From NCBI RefSeq assembly GCF_900631615.1, contig NZ_LR131273.1, positions 682,001 through 746,000 of the forward strand: a stretch of 64,000 bases of DNA, in the 5' to 3' direction. Positions 7,307-17,101 of this stretch are shown here, in pieces; position 1 is the first letter of the stretch; every line of letters starts with the position of its first letter. Under the pieces are notes generated by a model. That model ran no database searches. It worked only from the letters and a program-made list of their open reading frames with translations, and was not told the origin of the DNA. Origin of the DNA: Tsukamurella paurometabola (GTDB lineage: Bacteria > Actinomycetota > Actinomycetes > Mycobacteriales > Mycobacteriaceae). Both the position numbers and the translations under genes were made by a program.

Positions 7307-8908
7307 TCAGCTCGGCGGCGGGGTGGTCGTGGTGGCCGGCACCGGCTGGGCGACGGTCGGCTTGGGCGCCACGGGCTTCGGGGCGACGGTCGTGGTCGGC
7401 ACCGGCGCGACCGTGGTGGTGATCTTCGGCGGCGTGATGACCGGCGCCTGCGTCGTCGGCGGCGGCGTGACCACCGGCGCCTGCGTGGTCGCGGGCGGCC
7501 GGGTCACGACCGGCGCCTGCGTGGTGACGGGCGGAGCGACCGTCGTCTGCGGCGGAGCGACCGTCGTCTGCGGAGCGGGAGCCGCGGTCGTCGGCGCGGG
7601 CGCGACGGTGGCGGTCGGCGCGGGCGCGACGGTGGTCGGCGCGGGGGCACCCGCCGGCGGAGTGACCGGGGCGGCCGGCGAGGAGGCTCCCGGCGCGGGC
7701 GCCGTCGACGACGGTGCGGCGGACGTCGGGGCGCCCGCGGACGGTGCGACGGCCCCACCGGTGCCGCCCGGCGCGGCCGACGTGCCCGCCGCCGCCGACG
7801 TGTCCGCCGCGGTGGTCGTGCCGGCCGCGGTGGTGGTGGTCGGCGGGCTCGCGACGGCGACGGAGACGCTGGTGCCGATCGCCTGCTCGACGGCCGAGGG
7901 ACTGCCTGCCTGCACCGTGGCGCCCTGCAGCGCCGCGGCGACGGGCACCGTGACGGCGGGGTCGGTGTTCACGTTGCCGGGCACGGCCTGGCCGGGCAGC
8001 GCGACGACGGGGGCGACCCGCGGCGACGTCGGCAGCGGCTGCAGCACGACGCCCGGCGCGACCGGGGCGGTCACGGTGGTCGTCGTGGTCGTCGTGCTCG
8101 ACGTGACGGTGTACACCGGCGCGACGATGCGCGCCTGGTCGCGAACGTCCACCGCGCGACCGGGCGTCACCGCCCACACCGGGTAGAAGGGCTCGGTGTA
8201 GCGCGGGTTGACCCGCCGGTACGGGTTGGTGCCGATGTTGATCGTGATGGAGACGGAGATGATCGGCTGCGGCCGCGGCCGGGTCCAGTTGCGCGGGTAC
8301 ACCCAGATGATGGGCACGTCGGCCCGGAAGCCGGGGTCGAACCAGGGCTTGGGGTAGCCGGGCCGCAGCCAGGGGCGCGGCTGGTCGGGCGTCCACGGGC
8401 GCACGCCGAGCTGGCGGCCGTACAGGGTCCAGCAGGTCTGCGTCTGCGCTTCGATCCCCGCGATCCAGGAGCCCCAGCGGCCGGTCTCGCAGATGGTGCG
8501 GTAGGCGTCGATCTGCGGCTGGGTGTACTGCCAGGGCCGCGTGTTCGCGGGCCGCGACAGTGGCGCGGGCGGAGCGGGCTGCGGCGCCACCGCGAGGCCC
8601 GGCACCGGGGGTGCCGGCGGGTAGTAGACGGTGGTGTTGTTGCTCGTCGAGGTGATCGTGCCCTGCGGCAGGCCCGCGTTGACCGCGGCCTGCGCGGGGA
8701 TCGGGTCGCCCATCATGATGACGTCCTTGGGCGGGACGACCACGCCGTCGGTCTGGAACGCGCCGGGGTTCGAGGTGTACTGGTCGCCCGTCACGGGGGT
8801 GAACGCCACCGGCGAGTCGTCGTTCGCCGCATCCTTGCCGCAGCCCGCGACCATCCCCGCCACCGAGAGCACCGCGACCGCCGCAGCTGAGACCCTGACC
8901 CTGTTCAT
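7307..8908 (-). CDS. Lipoprotein with a long Pro/Thr/Ala/Val-rich C-terminal region
   Basis: A 533-residue putative lipoprotein. The first 23 residues are a signal peptide with lipobox VAGC (acylated Cys23). Residues about 115-290 are a Trp/Pro/Tyr-rich region with a Cys pair (TICETGRWGSWIAGIEAQTQTCW). The last ~250 residues are low-complexity, rich in TTVAP and TTQAPV repeats, probably an extended wall-spanning or O-mannosylated stalk. I recognise no family. I chose the ATG at 8908 because GGAGG lies 5 nt upstream and the lipobox follows at the correct distance; the longer frame is unlike a signal peptide. Confidence 0.72.
   Translation of the reverse strand: MNRVRVSAAAVAVLSVAGMVAGCGKDAANDDSPVAFTPVTGDQYTSNPGAFQTDGVVVPPKDVIMMGDPIPAQAAVNAGLPQGTITSTSNNTTVYYPPAPPVPGLAVAPQPAPPAPLSRPANTRPWQYTQPQIDAYRTICETGRWGSWIAGIEAQTQTCWTLYGRQLGVRPWTPDQPRPWLRPGYPKPWFDPGFRADVPIIWVYPRNWTRPRPQPIISVSITINIGTNPYRRVNPRYTEPFYPVWAVTPGRAVDVRDQARIVAPVYTVTSSTTTTTTTVTAPVAPGVVLQPLPTSPRVAPVVALPGQAVPGNVNTDPAVTVPVAAALQGATVQAGSPSAVEQAIGTSVSVAVASPPTTTTAAGTTTAADTSAAAGTSAAPGGTGGAVAPSAGAPTSAAPSSTAPAPGASSPAAPVTPPAGAPAPTTVAPAPTATVAPAPTTAAPAPQTTVAPPQTTVAPPVTTQAPVVTRPPATTQAPVVTPPPTTQAPVITPPKITTTVAPVPTTTVAPKPVAPKPTVAQPVPATTTTPPPS
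7430..7660. repeat. Coding tandem repeats in the lipoprotein stalk
   Basis: The motif CGGCGCCTGCGT recurs three times near 7442, 7478 and 7510 (about 32-36 bp spacing), followed by two copies of GAGCGACCGTCGTCTGCGG. On the minus strand these encode TTQAPV(V/I)TPP and TTVAPPQ repeats. Copy number is likely to vary between strains. Confidence 0.55.
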
Positions 8909-9070
8909 CTGTCCTCCGACCCCGACCGCCGGCACGATTCGCGGCGATATCCACCCATTCTTATCGGCCGACGGTGCGCGCGCCATCGCCGGGACGGGAT
9001 CGGGACCTATTCGAGACCGACAGCAGTGCCGCTGTGACCGCGCGCCGGCGCGCGGCCCCACGCGAACGCG

Positions 9071-9106
9071 AGGGCCCCGCACCGTCGAACGACGGTACGG
9101 GGCCCT
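9071..9106 (-). terminator. Strong hairpin terminator downstream of the FKBP gene
   Basis: Two 17-nt arms (9071-9087, 9090-9106) with one mismatch surround a two-base centre. On the minus strand it lies downstream of the FKBP stop and of the duplicated 3' end, ahead of the lipoprotein gene. Smaller hairpins lie between 9144 and 9180. Confidence 0.6.
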
Positions 9107-9114
9107 GCAGCGTT

Positions 9115-9200
9115 GTCGAGCTACTTGACGCCGAGCAGATCATGACGGGGACGAGGCCCCGTGCTCGACGAACGTCGAGCTACTTGACGCCGAGCAGATC
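9115..9200. repeat. 27-bp direct repeat duplicating the 3' end of the FKBP gene
   Basis: Positions 9115-9141 and 9174-9200 are identical over 27 bp. The second copy is the real end of the FKBP gene (DLLGVK-stop); the first lies just downstream of it on the minus strand and encodes the same residues and stop. The 32-bp spacer contains two small hairpins. This is a 59-bp-offset duplication at a gene end. Confidence 0.85.
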
Positions 9201-9539
9201 GATGACGAACACCAGCGTCTTGCCGGACAGGCGGTGCCCGCCGCCGGCGGGGCCGTAGGCCAGGGCCGGCGGGCAGATCAGCTGGCGACGGCCGCCGACC
9301 TTCATGCCCGGGATGCCCTCCTGCCAGCCGGCGATGAGGCTGCGCAGCGGGAAGTTGATGGACTCGCCGCGGCTCCACGAGGAGTCGAACTCCTCGCCGC
9401 TGTCGAACTCGACGCCCACGTAGTGCACGTCCACGACGCTGCCGGGCTGGGCCTCGGCACCGTCGCCCACCACGATGTCCTTGATGACGAGCTCGGTGGG
9501 CGCCGGGCCCTCGATGAACTCGATCTCGGGCTTGGTCAT
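9180..9539 (-). CDS. FKBP-type peptidyl-prolyl cis-trans isomerase
   Basis: A 119-residue single-domain cytoplasmic FKBP. Conserved active-site elements are present: VDVHYVGVEFDSGEEFDSSW near residues 39-58, FPLRSLIAGWQEGIPGMKVG near 65-84, RRQLICPPALAYGPAG near 86-101, and LVFVIDLLGVK at the end. It speeds prolyl isomerisation during protein folding. I chose MTKPEIEF as start because AAAGGAG lies 7 nt upstream. The gene lies 51 bp after gltA2 on the same strand and may be co-transcribed. Its last 27 bp are duplicated immediately downstream. Confidence 0.93.
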   Translation of the reverse strand: MTKPEIEFIEGPAPTELVIKDIVVGDGAEAQPGSVVDVHYVGVEFDSGEEFDSSWSRGESINFPLRSLIAGWQEGIPGMKVGGRRQLICPPALAYGPAGGGHRLSGKTLVFVIDLLGVK

Positions 9540-9590
9540 AGAGACTCCTTTGATCAGGCGGTGCAGATTGTCGCGCCGGATGGGCGGCAT

Positions 9591-10883
<1,293 letters not shown>

Positions 10884-10970
10884 TGTTCGTATCCCCTCGC
10901 TGTAGTCGGCGGATAAAAGCTACCTGGCTAGAACCTAGCGGTATCGCGGTTCCTCGCGAAAACGAGGGTG

Positions 10971-11858
10971 TCACCGGATGCCCCATTCGGTGCCCCACAC
11001 GGCACCGGGGACGAGCCGGATCACGTCGGTTCCGGTGTGGAGGGCGTTGCCCGGGGCGGACATCGGCTCGACGGCCAGGGCCCGGCCGCGACCGGGGTAT
11101 CCCTTGCCGCCGGCGGGGTCGGCGATGAACACCTGGACCCAGGGCAGCGACGGTGCGGTCCACAGCTCCGTCTCCCCCGACGGGCCGCGCAGCACGGTGG
11201 TCCGGGCCACGTCGGTGAACGGGGTGTCGATCTGCACACCGTCGAGGGAGCGCGGGGTGCGGTAGTCGTACTCGGTCCCGTCGACGGTGCGGGGCGGACC
11301 GTCGGGCAGCAGCCGCCCGTCGAGGGGCTGCCACCGCCCGGCACCGAGCTCGAGGGTGCACGAGTCGACGGGGTCGTCGCCCACGCGCAGGTAGGTGTGG
11401 AATCCGACGGCGAGCGGCAGATCGCGGTCGCCGTCGTTGCGGGCCTCGAACGTGCAGGTCAGCCCGTCGGCGGCGACGCTGTACCGGATCCGCAGGTGCA
11501 GGTCGAAGGGCCAGCCGGGGTGGTGCCCGACGTCGCGGACCAGGGTCACGGCGTCGGGCGCGACCTCCACGTCGTCCCAGTCCACGGCGCGCACGAGGCC
11601 GTGGTTCGCGGTGCCGGTGTCCGGATGGGTGACGGTGAGGCGGTAGACCTCGCCGTCCCAGGAGTAGAGGCCGTCCTCGGTGCGGCCCGGCCAGGGCGCG
11701 AGGACCAGCCCCGCGGAGAGGGGCGGCTTCGCGCCGAGCGGCCACTCCTCGGTCAGGGCGACGCCGTCGTGGCGGAGCCCGCGCAGGCCCGCGCCGTTCC
11801 GTGCGATCTCCGCGACGTAGCCGCCGGCCGCGATCGTGAACCCGGGTTGCACCGACAT
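10971..11858 (-). CDS. Aldose 1-epimerase (mutarotase) family protein
   Basis: A 295-residue protein of the galactose mutarotase/YihR-like family, which interconverts alpha and beta anomers of sugars. Family features are GYVAEIARNGAGLRGLRHDG near the N-terminus, an ANHGLVR segment with a conserved His near 96, and HTYLRVGD near 170 with another conserved His. The ATG start (MSVQPGFTIAAGG) is supported by TACTAT ending 7 nt upstream on the minus strand, a leaderless signature; an earlier in-frame start would add a sequence unlike the family. Followed by the gltA2 promoter region. Confidence 0.85.
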   Translation of the reverse strand: MSVQPGFTIAAGGYVAEIARNGAGLRGLRHDGVALTEEWPLGAKPPLSAGLVLAPWPGRTEDGLYSWDGEVYRLTVTHPDTGTANHGLVRAVDWDDVEVAPDAVTLVRDVGHHPGWPFDLHLRIRYSVAADGLTCTFEARNDGDRDLPLAVGFHTYLRVGDDPVDSCTLELGAGRWQPLDGRLLPDGPPRTVDGTEYDYRTPRSLDGVQIDTPFTDVARTTVLRGPSGETELWTAPSLPWVQVFIADPAGGKGYPGRGRALAVEPMSAPGNALHTGTDVIRLVPGAVWGTEWGIR

Positions 11859-11961
11859 GGCCGCAATAGTACGGGCGTGCACGGGTGCGGCGAGCGGCGT
11901 CCGCGGTACGGGCGCCCCGTGCAACCCCGCGCAACCTCCGCCCGTTTCCGCGGCCGGCGGG

Positions 11962-12624
11962 TCAGCGGGCGAGCGTGCCGGAGATCACGGTCGCGACGGC
12001 GGACTGCAGCGCGGGCACGAGTTCGGTCCGGAACACGGCGAGCGCGGGGTCCACGACGTAGGCGGATTCGCACAGCCGGGACTGCTCGGCCTGCGTGTAG
12101 ACCGCGCCGGAGAGGGTGAGCATCAGGGAGGCCGCCCCGGGGGCGGCGTCGCCCAGTTCGGGGACGGCGCGGGTGAGCACGCCCGCGAGGGCGTCGAGCC
12201 CGGCGAGGGCGGCGCGCTTGAACCGCACGATCGCGTCGGTGGAGACGTTGCGTTCGAGGACCGAGGCCTGCGCGGAGACCAGGTCGAGCAGGTCCGGGTG
12301 GGCGGCCGCGACCCGCGCGTACACGGCGGCGAAGGCCTCGACCCGCGCGGCGAGCGGCGCGTCGTCGCGCCCCTCGGCCGTCCATGCCTCGCCGAGTTCG
12401 GCGATGCAGCCGGACGCGGACCGGACGAGCACCTCGAGCAGCACTTCCTCGCGGGACTCGAAGTAGCGCAGCACGTTCGACTTCGCGAGGCCGACGCGGC
12501 GGCTGAGTTCGCTCAGCGTGAGGGAGGCGACCTGCATCTCGCGGAGCATCGCGGCGGCGGCCGCGAGGATGGCCTCGCGCCGCTCCTGCCGCTGCTCCGC
12601 GCTGCGCGCCCGTTGGAAACCCAC
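11962..12624 (-). CDS. TetR-family repressor
   Basis: A 220-residue TetR regulator. The N-terminal HTH spans about residues 15-60 (ILAAAAAMLREMQVASLTLS, then LSRRVGLAKSNVLRYFESREEVL). The C-terminal all-helical domain would bind an unknown ligand. GTG start with TAAAAT ending 6 nt upstream suggests a leaderless mRNA. It is divergent from a short-chain dehydrogenase gene across 109 bp that contain repeated CGGTCTCTTA/AGACCG elements, so it very probably represses itself and the dehydrogenase. Confidence 0.9.
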   Translation of the reverse strand: MGFQRARSAEQRQERREAILAAAAAMLREMQVASLTLSELSRRVGLAKSNVLRYFESREEVLLEVLVRSASGCIAELGEAWTAEGRDDAPLAARVEAFAAVYARVAAAHPDLLDLVSAQASVLERNVSTDAIVRFKRAALAGLDALAGVLTRAVPELGDAAPGAASLMLTLSGAVYTQAEQSRLCESAYVVDPALAVFRTELVPALQSAVATVISGTLAR

Positions 12625-12637
12625 GGGCCGATTTTAC

Positions 12638-12705
12638 AGACCGTTGTTCTCTTGACAGTAGAACGCCGGTCTCTTAGCGTGGAGCACACAACAGACCGAC
12701 GGTCT
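12638..12705. promoter_or_regulatory. TetR operators and dehydrogenase promoter
   Basis: Plus-strand promoter: TTGACA (12652-12657), 17-bp spacer, TAGCGT (12675-12680). Operator-like sites: an imperfect inverted repeat AGACCGTTGTTCT (12638-12650) with AGAACGCCGGTCT (12660-12672), and a perfect palindrome AGACCG-A-CGGTCT (12693-12705). CGGTCTCTTA occurs twice, at 12668 and 12700. The first site overlaps the promoter; the second covers the early transcript. Confidence 0.72.
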
Positions 12706-12733
12706 CTTAACTGCCGCATCCCGAGGAGTAGCC

Positions 12734-13648
12734 ATGAGCTGGACCGAGAACGACGTCCCCACCCAGACCGGACGGGTCGCCGTCGTCACCGGCGCCAACA
12801 CGGGCCTGGGCTTCGAGACCGCGCGGGTCCTCGCGCAGAAGGGCGCCGAGGTCGTGCTCGCGGTGCGCGACACCGCCAAGGGCGCCGAGGCCGCCCGGCG
12901 CATCGCCGCCGTGGCCCCGGGCGCGACGGTCCGCGTCCAGCGCCTGGACCTCGGCTCGCTCGCCGCGGTGCGCGAGGCCGCCGCCGAACTGCGCGCGAGC
13001 ACACCGCGGGTGGATCTGCTGGTCAACAACGCCGGCGTCATGTACCCGCCGAAGCAGACCACCGCGGACGGCTTCGAGCTGCAGTTCGGCACGAACCACC
13101 TGGGCCATTTCGCGTGGACCGCGCAGGTCCTCGACCTCCTGCTGGACGTGCCCGGCTCCCGCGTGGTGACCGTCGCGAGCATCGCGCACCGGATCCGTGC
13201 CGCCATCCACTTCGACGACCTGCAGTGGGAGCGCTCGTACGACCGGGTCGCCGCCTACGGGCAGAGCAAGCTCGCGAACCTGCTGTTCCACTACGAGCTG
13301 CAGCGCCGCCTCGAGGCCCGCGGCGCCGAGCGCGGCACCGTCGCGCTGGCCGCGCACCCGGGCATCGCCGATACCGAATTGGTCCGCAACCTGCCGGCGC
13401 TGCTGCAGAAGGCGCAGGCGGTGGCGCCCCTGTTCTCGCACGACGCGGAGCACGGCGCACTCCCGCAGCTGCGGGCCGCGACCGACCCCGGCGCCCTCGG
13501 CGGCCAGTACTACGGCCCCGACGGTCTCGGCGAGCGCCGCGGGGCCCCGCGGGTCGTGGCGTCCAGCGAGCAGTCCTACGACCTGGACCTGCAGCGCCGC
13601 CTGTGGGCGGTGTCGGAGGAGCTCACCGGCGTCGCCTTCCCCGTGTAG
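12734..13648 (+). CDS. Short-chain dehydrogenase/reductase
   Basis: A 304-residue NAD(P)-dependent oxidoreductase of the WW-oxidoreductase/retinol-dehydrogenase-like SDR group. Seen are the cofactor motif VVTGANTGLGFETA (near 17-30), LLVNNAGVMY (near 95-104), the catalytic Ser in VASIAHR (near 146) and the YGQSK pair (Tyr near 174, Lys near 178). Substrate is unknown. The ATG is preceded by GAGGAG (12723-12728), one of the clear Shine-Dalgarno leaders in the window. It is controlled by the divergent TetR gene. Confidence 0.92.
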   Translation: MSWTENDVPTQTGRVAVVTGANTGLGFETARVLAQKGAEVVLAVRDTAKGAEAARRIAAVAPGATVRVQRLDLGSLAAVREAAAELRASTPRVDLLVNNAGVMYPPKQTTADGFELQFGTNHLGHFAWTAQVLDLLLDVPGSRVVTVASIAHRIRAAIHFDDLQWERSYDRVAAYGQSKLANLLFHYELQRRLEARGAERGTVALAAHPGIADTELVRNLPALLQKAQAVAPLFSHDAEHGALPQLRAATDPGALGGQYYGPDGLGERRGAPRVVASSEQSYDLDLQRRLWAVSEELTGVAFPV

Positions 13649-13666
13649 TCACACGATTTCCCTCTC

Positions 13667-13705
13667 AGCGGGCCAGCGCGACACATATCGTCGCGGCGGC
13701 CCGCT
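13667..13705. terminator. Bidirectional hairpin terminator
   Basis: AGCGGGCC (13667-13674) pairs with GGCCCGCT (13698-13705), and CGCGAC pairs with GTCGCG inside it, separated by a 2x2 internal mismatch. It lies between the convergent dehydrogenase and DsbA-like genes. Confidence 0.65.
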
Positions 13706-13721
13706 GGAGTGAAGTTTCGGA

Positions 13722-14381
13722 TCAGCCGACGATCTTCTGCAGCCAGGCGCGATCGCCGAGGTCGACCCGCCGGCCGTCGTGCACGACCGTCGGGGTGCCG
13801 GTGGACCCGATGGCGGCCAACGACGTCCCGTTGGCCTTGTCGATGGCGGCGGCGTCGACGCCGGTCCTCCCCTCGCGGATCTTCGCGACCGTCGCAGCGG
13901 CGACGCCGGCCTTCGCAGCGATGTCCGCGATCCCGGCGTTGCTCAGATCGTCGGTGCCACCCTCCCGCGGCTGCGCGTCGAACAGTGCCGCGACGAACCG
14001 CTGAGTGGTCGCGGACGAGGACGCCTTCGCTGTGGCGGCGAACGCCGCCAGCGCTCGCGACGAGTACGTGCCGCTCGCCGACATCCGGTCGAGGAAGGCC
14101 ATCGGCCGGTACACGACGGTGAGCCTGCCTGCGGCGACCGCGGAGGAGATCGCGGCACCGTTCTCCCGCTCGAGGAGCGCACAGGCCGGGCAGAGGAAGT
14201 CGACGTACACGGTCATCTCGCGGCCGCCTGATCCGACCGTGATCGCTCCTTCGGACGCCACCGGTCGCGCGGCACCCGGGTCAGCGACGGCGGACCCGGT
14301 GATCGAGCGAGAGCAACCGGTCAGCGCGAGGACGGCGACGACGGCCAGCACAACCGCAATGACTCCACGATTCGTCTTCAT
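13722..14381 (-). CDS. DsbA-like thiol-disulfide oxidoreductase lipoprotein
   Basis: A 219-residue exported protein. Signal peptide with lipobox LTGC (lipidated Cys23), then a thioredoxin fold with an inserted helical domain. The redox motif CPAC is at residues 64-67 (DFLCPACALLE) and the cis-proline loop GTPTVV near 194. It probably forms or shuffles disulfides in exported proteins. TACCCT lies 6 nt before the ATG, predicting a leaderless mRNA. It is followed by a bidirectional terminator and preceded on the same strand by an MFS gene 13 bp away. Confidence 0.87.
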   Translation of the reverse strand: MKTNRGVIAVVLAVVAVLALTGCSRSITGSAVADPGAARPVASEGAITVGSGGREMTVYVDFLCPACALLERENGAAISSAVAAGRLTVVYRPMAFLDRMSASGTYSSRALAAFAATAKASSSATTQRFVAALFDAQPREGGTDDLSNAGIADIAAKAGVAAATVAKIREGRTGVDAAAIDKANGTSLAAIGSTGTPTVVHDGRRVDLGDRAWLQKIVG

Positions 14382-14394
14382 GGGTTCAGGGTAG

Positions 14395-15621
14395 TCACCG
14401 GGCGACGCGGTAGCGGACGAAGGCGGGCACCGCCAGCGCCGCGAGCACGGTGAACACGACGACGAGCACGCCGCCGCCCGCCGCGGCCATCGCGGCGCCC
14501 GCGGTGGCGGCGGCCGCGCCGTGCAGCGCGTCGCCGATGCGGGGGCCGCCGGCGACGACCACGATGAAGACGCCCTGCAGCCGGCCGCGCATGTCGTCGG
14601 TCGCGGCCTCCTGCAGCATCGTCGAGCGGAAGGCGGCGGAGAACATGTCGGCCGCGCCGCCCACGGCGAGCAGCACCAGCGCCGCCCACAGCCAGCTGAC
14701 GTGCGCCGCGACGCCGAACCCGGCGATCGCGAGGCCCCACAGCACGATCATCACCACGACAGCCAGGCCCTGCCGAGCGACGCGCGACGTCCAGCCCGAC
14801 AGCACGCCGCCGAGCACCGCGCCCACCGACATCGCGGCGAACAGGGCGCCGAAGACGAAGCCGCCCTCGATGGGATCGCCGAAGTTCTCGTGCGCGATCT
14901 GCGGGAACAGGGCGCGCGGCATGCCGAAGACCATCGCGATGATGTCCACGACGAAGCTCATGAGCAGCACCTTGTGCCCCGCGAGGTACCGGAAGCCGTC
15001 GATCACCGAGCTCAGGCCCAGCGACTGCCCCTTGTCCTCCGGCTTGATCGACGGCAGCCGCCACACCGCCCACAGCGTGAGCATGAGCGAGGCGGCGTCG
15101 ATCGCGTACAGCCAGTGCACGCCGACGACGGGGATGAGCGGCGCCCCGAGCATCGGGCCGGCGATGGCCCCGAACTGCATCACGGTCATGTTGAGCGAAT
15201 TCGCCGCGGGCAGCTGCTCCGGCGGCACGAGCCGCGCGTAGATCGCGGAGCGCGTCGGCTGGTTGACGCCGAAGAACGCCTGTTGCAGCGCGAACGCCCC
15301 GAGGACGAGCCAGACGTTGTCGGGCAGCAGCGCCAGGGTCAGCGCGGTGCCGGCGAGGCCGAGCGTCGTGCCGATGATGACCAGCCGCCGGTCCAGCGCG
15401 TCGGCGATCGCTCCGCCCCACAGGCCGAAGATCACGAGCGGGACCAGGCCGAAGACGCCGGTCAGGCCGACGTACGCCGAGGAGCCGGTGATCGCGTAGA
15501 TCTGCGCGGGCACCGCGACGGCGGTGAGCTGCGCGCCGATGACGGTGACGATGCCCGTCCACCACAACCGCCGGTAGTCGGGGTTCTGCAACGGCCGGGT
15601 GTCGGCCAGGAGTCTCGGCAC
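14395..15621 (-). CDS. MFS exporter (EntS/MFS_3 type)
   Basis: A 408-residue transporter with about 12 membrane segments. The family segments are RRLWWTGIVTVIGAQLTAVAVPAQIYAIT in TM1 and GLWGGAIADALDRR (near 68-81), the MFS motif A loop between TM2 and TM3. EntS-like members export siderophores or drugs; the substrate here is unknown. The GTG start is supported by TAGGAT ending 7 nt upstream. The gene is divergent from the amidohydrolase at 15689. Confidence 0.88.
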   Translation of the reverse strand: MPRLLADTRPLQNPDYRRLWWTGIVTVIGAQLTAVAVPAQIYAITGSSAYVGLTGVFGLVPLVIFGLWGGAIADALDRRLVIIGTTLGLAGTALTLALLPDNVWLVLGAFALQQAFFGVNQPTRSAIYARLVPPEQLPAANSLNMTVMQFGAIAGPMLGAPLIPVVGVHWLYAIDAASLMLTLWAVWRLPSIKPEDKGQSLGLSSVIDGFRYLAGHKVLLMSFVVDIIAMVFGMPRALFPQIAHENFGDPIEGGFVFGALFAAMSVGAVLGGVLSGWTSRVARQGLAVVVMIVLWGLAIAGFGVAAHVSWLWAALVLLAVGGAADMFSAAFRSTMLQEAATDDMRGRLQGVFIVVVAGGPRIGDALHGAAAATAGAAMAAAGGGVLVVVFTVLAALAVPAFVRYRVAR

Positions 15622-15688
15622 TCGAAAGATCCTACGACTACCTCACGATCGCCCGCGACCCCGCGCACCCGCTACCGTGGCGCCGGTG

Positions 15689-17101
15689 ATGAGGCTCGCC
15701 CGCGCACGCATCGACGGTGCCGCCCTCGTGGACGTCGACGTCGACGGGGGCCGGATCGTCGCGCTCTCCCCCGCCGGCACCACCCGCGCCCCGGGCGACG
15801 TGCTCGACCTCGACGGCCGCCGCCTGATCCCGGGCCTGTGGGACGAGCACGTGCACGTGCGGACGTGGGCCGTCTCCACGCGCCGGATCGACGTGCGGTC
15901 CGCGACCGGCCCGGAGGAGGTCGCCGCGCTGGTCCGCGCCGCCCTCCCCGAGGCGGAGCCGGGCCTGCCCGTCGTCGCCGCCGGCATGCGCGACGGGCTG
16001 TGGGGCGGCGCACCGTCGCGCCGGCTGCTCGACGAGATCGCGCCGGACGTCCCCGTCATGGTCGTCTCGTCGGACCTGCACAGTTCCTGGTCGAACGCGG
16101 CGCTCGGCCGGCTGCTGGGCATCGAGCTCGACGAGACGGGGATGCTCCGCGAGGCGGCGAGCTTCGCGGCGGCGACCCGCGTCGAGTCGCTGGTCGCGGA
16201 CCGCGCCGACGCCTGGGTGATCGAGGCCCTCGCGGGGCTGGGCGGGCGCGGCGTGGTCGGCGTCGTCGACCTGGATTTCGACGATGCCGCCGGTGCCTGG
16301 GAGCGGCGGCCCGCCCCGCCGGTGCGGATCGACGCGGGCGTGTACCCGCAGCACCTCGATGCCGCCGAGGCCCGCGGCGCCGGCACCGGCGCCCCGATCA
16401 CCGGGCTGGCCCGCGTGGGTCCGCTCAAGGTCATCACCGACGGTTCCCTCGGCACCCGCACCGCCTACTGCCATGCGCCGTATCCCGGCACGAGCGACCG
16501 CGGCGTGCTGGAGGTCCCGCCGGAGCGGCTCGTCGAGCTGCTGCGCCGCGGCGCCGCGCTGGGCCTGACCCCGGCGATCCACGCGATCGGCGACGCCGCG
16601 AACGCGCTGGCCATCGACGCCTTCGCCCGGGCCGGGGTCCGCGGCCGGATCGAGCACGCGCAGCTGCTGACGGAGGCCGACCTGGCGCGGATGGCGGCGC
16701 TCGGGATCGGCGCGTCGATCCAGCCCGAGCACATGCTCGACGACCGCGGCCTGGTCGCCCGGTTCTGGTGCGACCGCGCCGCGGACGCCTTCCGCGTCGG
16801 CTCGTTGCTGGCCGCGGGCGTCGACGTGGTGTTCGGCTCGGACGCCCCGGTCACGCCGTTGGACCCGTGGTTCGCGATCGCCGCGGCGGTCACCCGCAGC
16901 CGCGACGGGGATCCGCCGTGGCAGCCGTGGGAGGCGGTCGACGTGGAGACCGCGCTGCGCCTGTCCTCCCGCACCCGGATCGGTGTCGGCGCGCCCGCCG
17001 ACCTGGTGGCGCTGGGCGCCGACCCGACGCCGGAACGCCTGCGCACCATGCCCGTCGACCTCACGCTGGTGGCCGGCGGGATCACCCACAGCGAGCTCTA
17101 G
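15689..17101 (+). CDS. Metal-dependent amidohydrolase (YtcJ-like, Amidohydro_3)
   Basis: A 470-residue TIM-barrel hydrolase. Metal-ligand motifs: GLWDEHVHV near residues 49-57 (HxH), HAIGDAAN near 298-305, and [13 protein letters not shown] near 385-397 (conserved Asp). YtcJ-like enzymes hydrolyse N-acyl or formamide groups; the substrate is unknown. The start is ATG at 15689, or the GTG one codon earlier, which would place TACCGT 7 nt upstream. It overlaps the stop of convergent pdxH by 4 bp (shared CTAG). Confidence 0.87.
   Translation: MRLARARIDGAALVDVDVDGGRIVALSPAGTTRAPGDVLDLDGRRLIPGLWDEHVHVRTWAVSTRRIDVRSATGPEEVAALVRAALPEAEPGLPVVAAGMRDGLWGGAPSRRLLDEIAPDVPVMVVSSDLHSSWSNAALGRLLGIELDETGMLREAASFAAATRVESLVADRADAWVIEALAGLGGRGVVGVVDLDFDDAAGAWERRPAPPVRIDAGVYPQHLDAAEARGAGTGAPITGLARVGPLKVITDGSLGTRTAYCHAPYPGTSDRGVLEVPPERLVELLRRGAALGLTPAIHAIGDAANALAIDAFARAGVRGRIEHAQLLTEADLARMAALGIGASIQPEHMLDDRGLVARFWCDRAADAFRVGSLLAAGVDVVFGSDAPVTPLDPWFAIAAAVTRSRDGDPPWQPWEAVDVETALRLSSRTRIGVGAPADLVALGADPTPERLRTMPVDLTLVAGGITHSEL

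Noticed and set aside
7430-7660. Possible CRISPR-like array
   Set aside because: Repeats are in frame and encode TTQAP/TTVAP; spacing and unit length vary and there are no unique spacers.
10927-10967. GCTAG-N3-CTAGC dyad and a 5-bp hairpin before gltA2
   Set aside because: Too short to call an operator or terminator with confidence.
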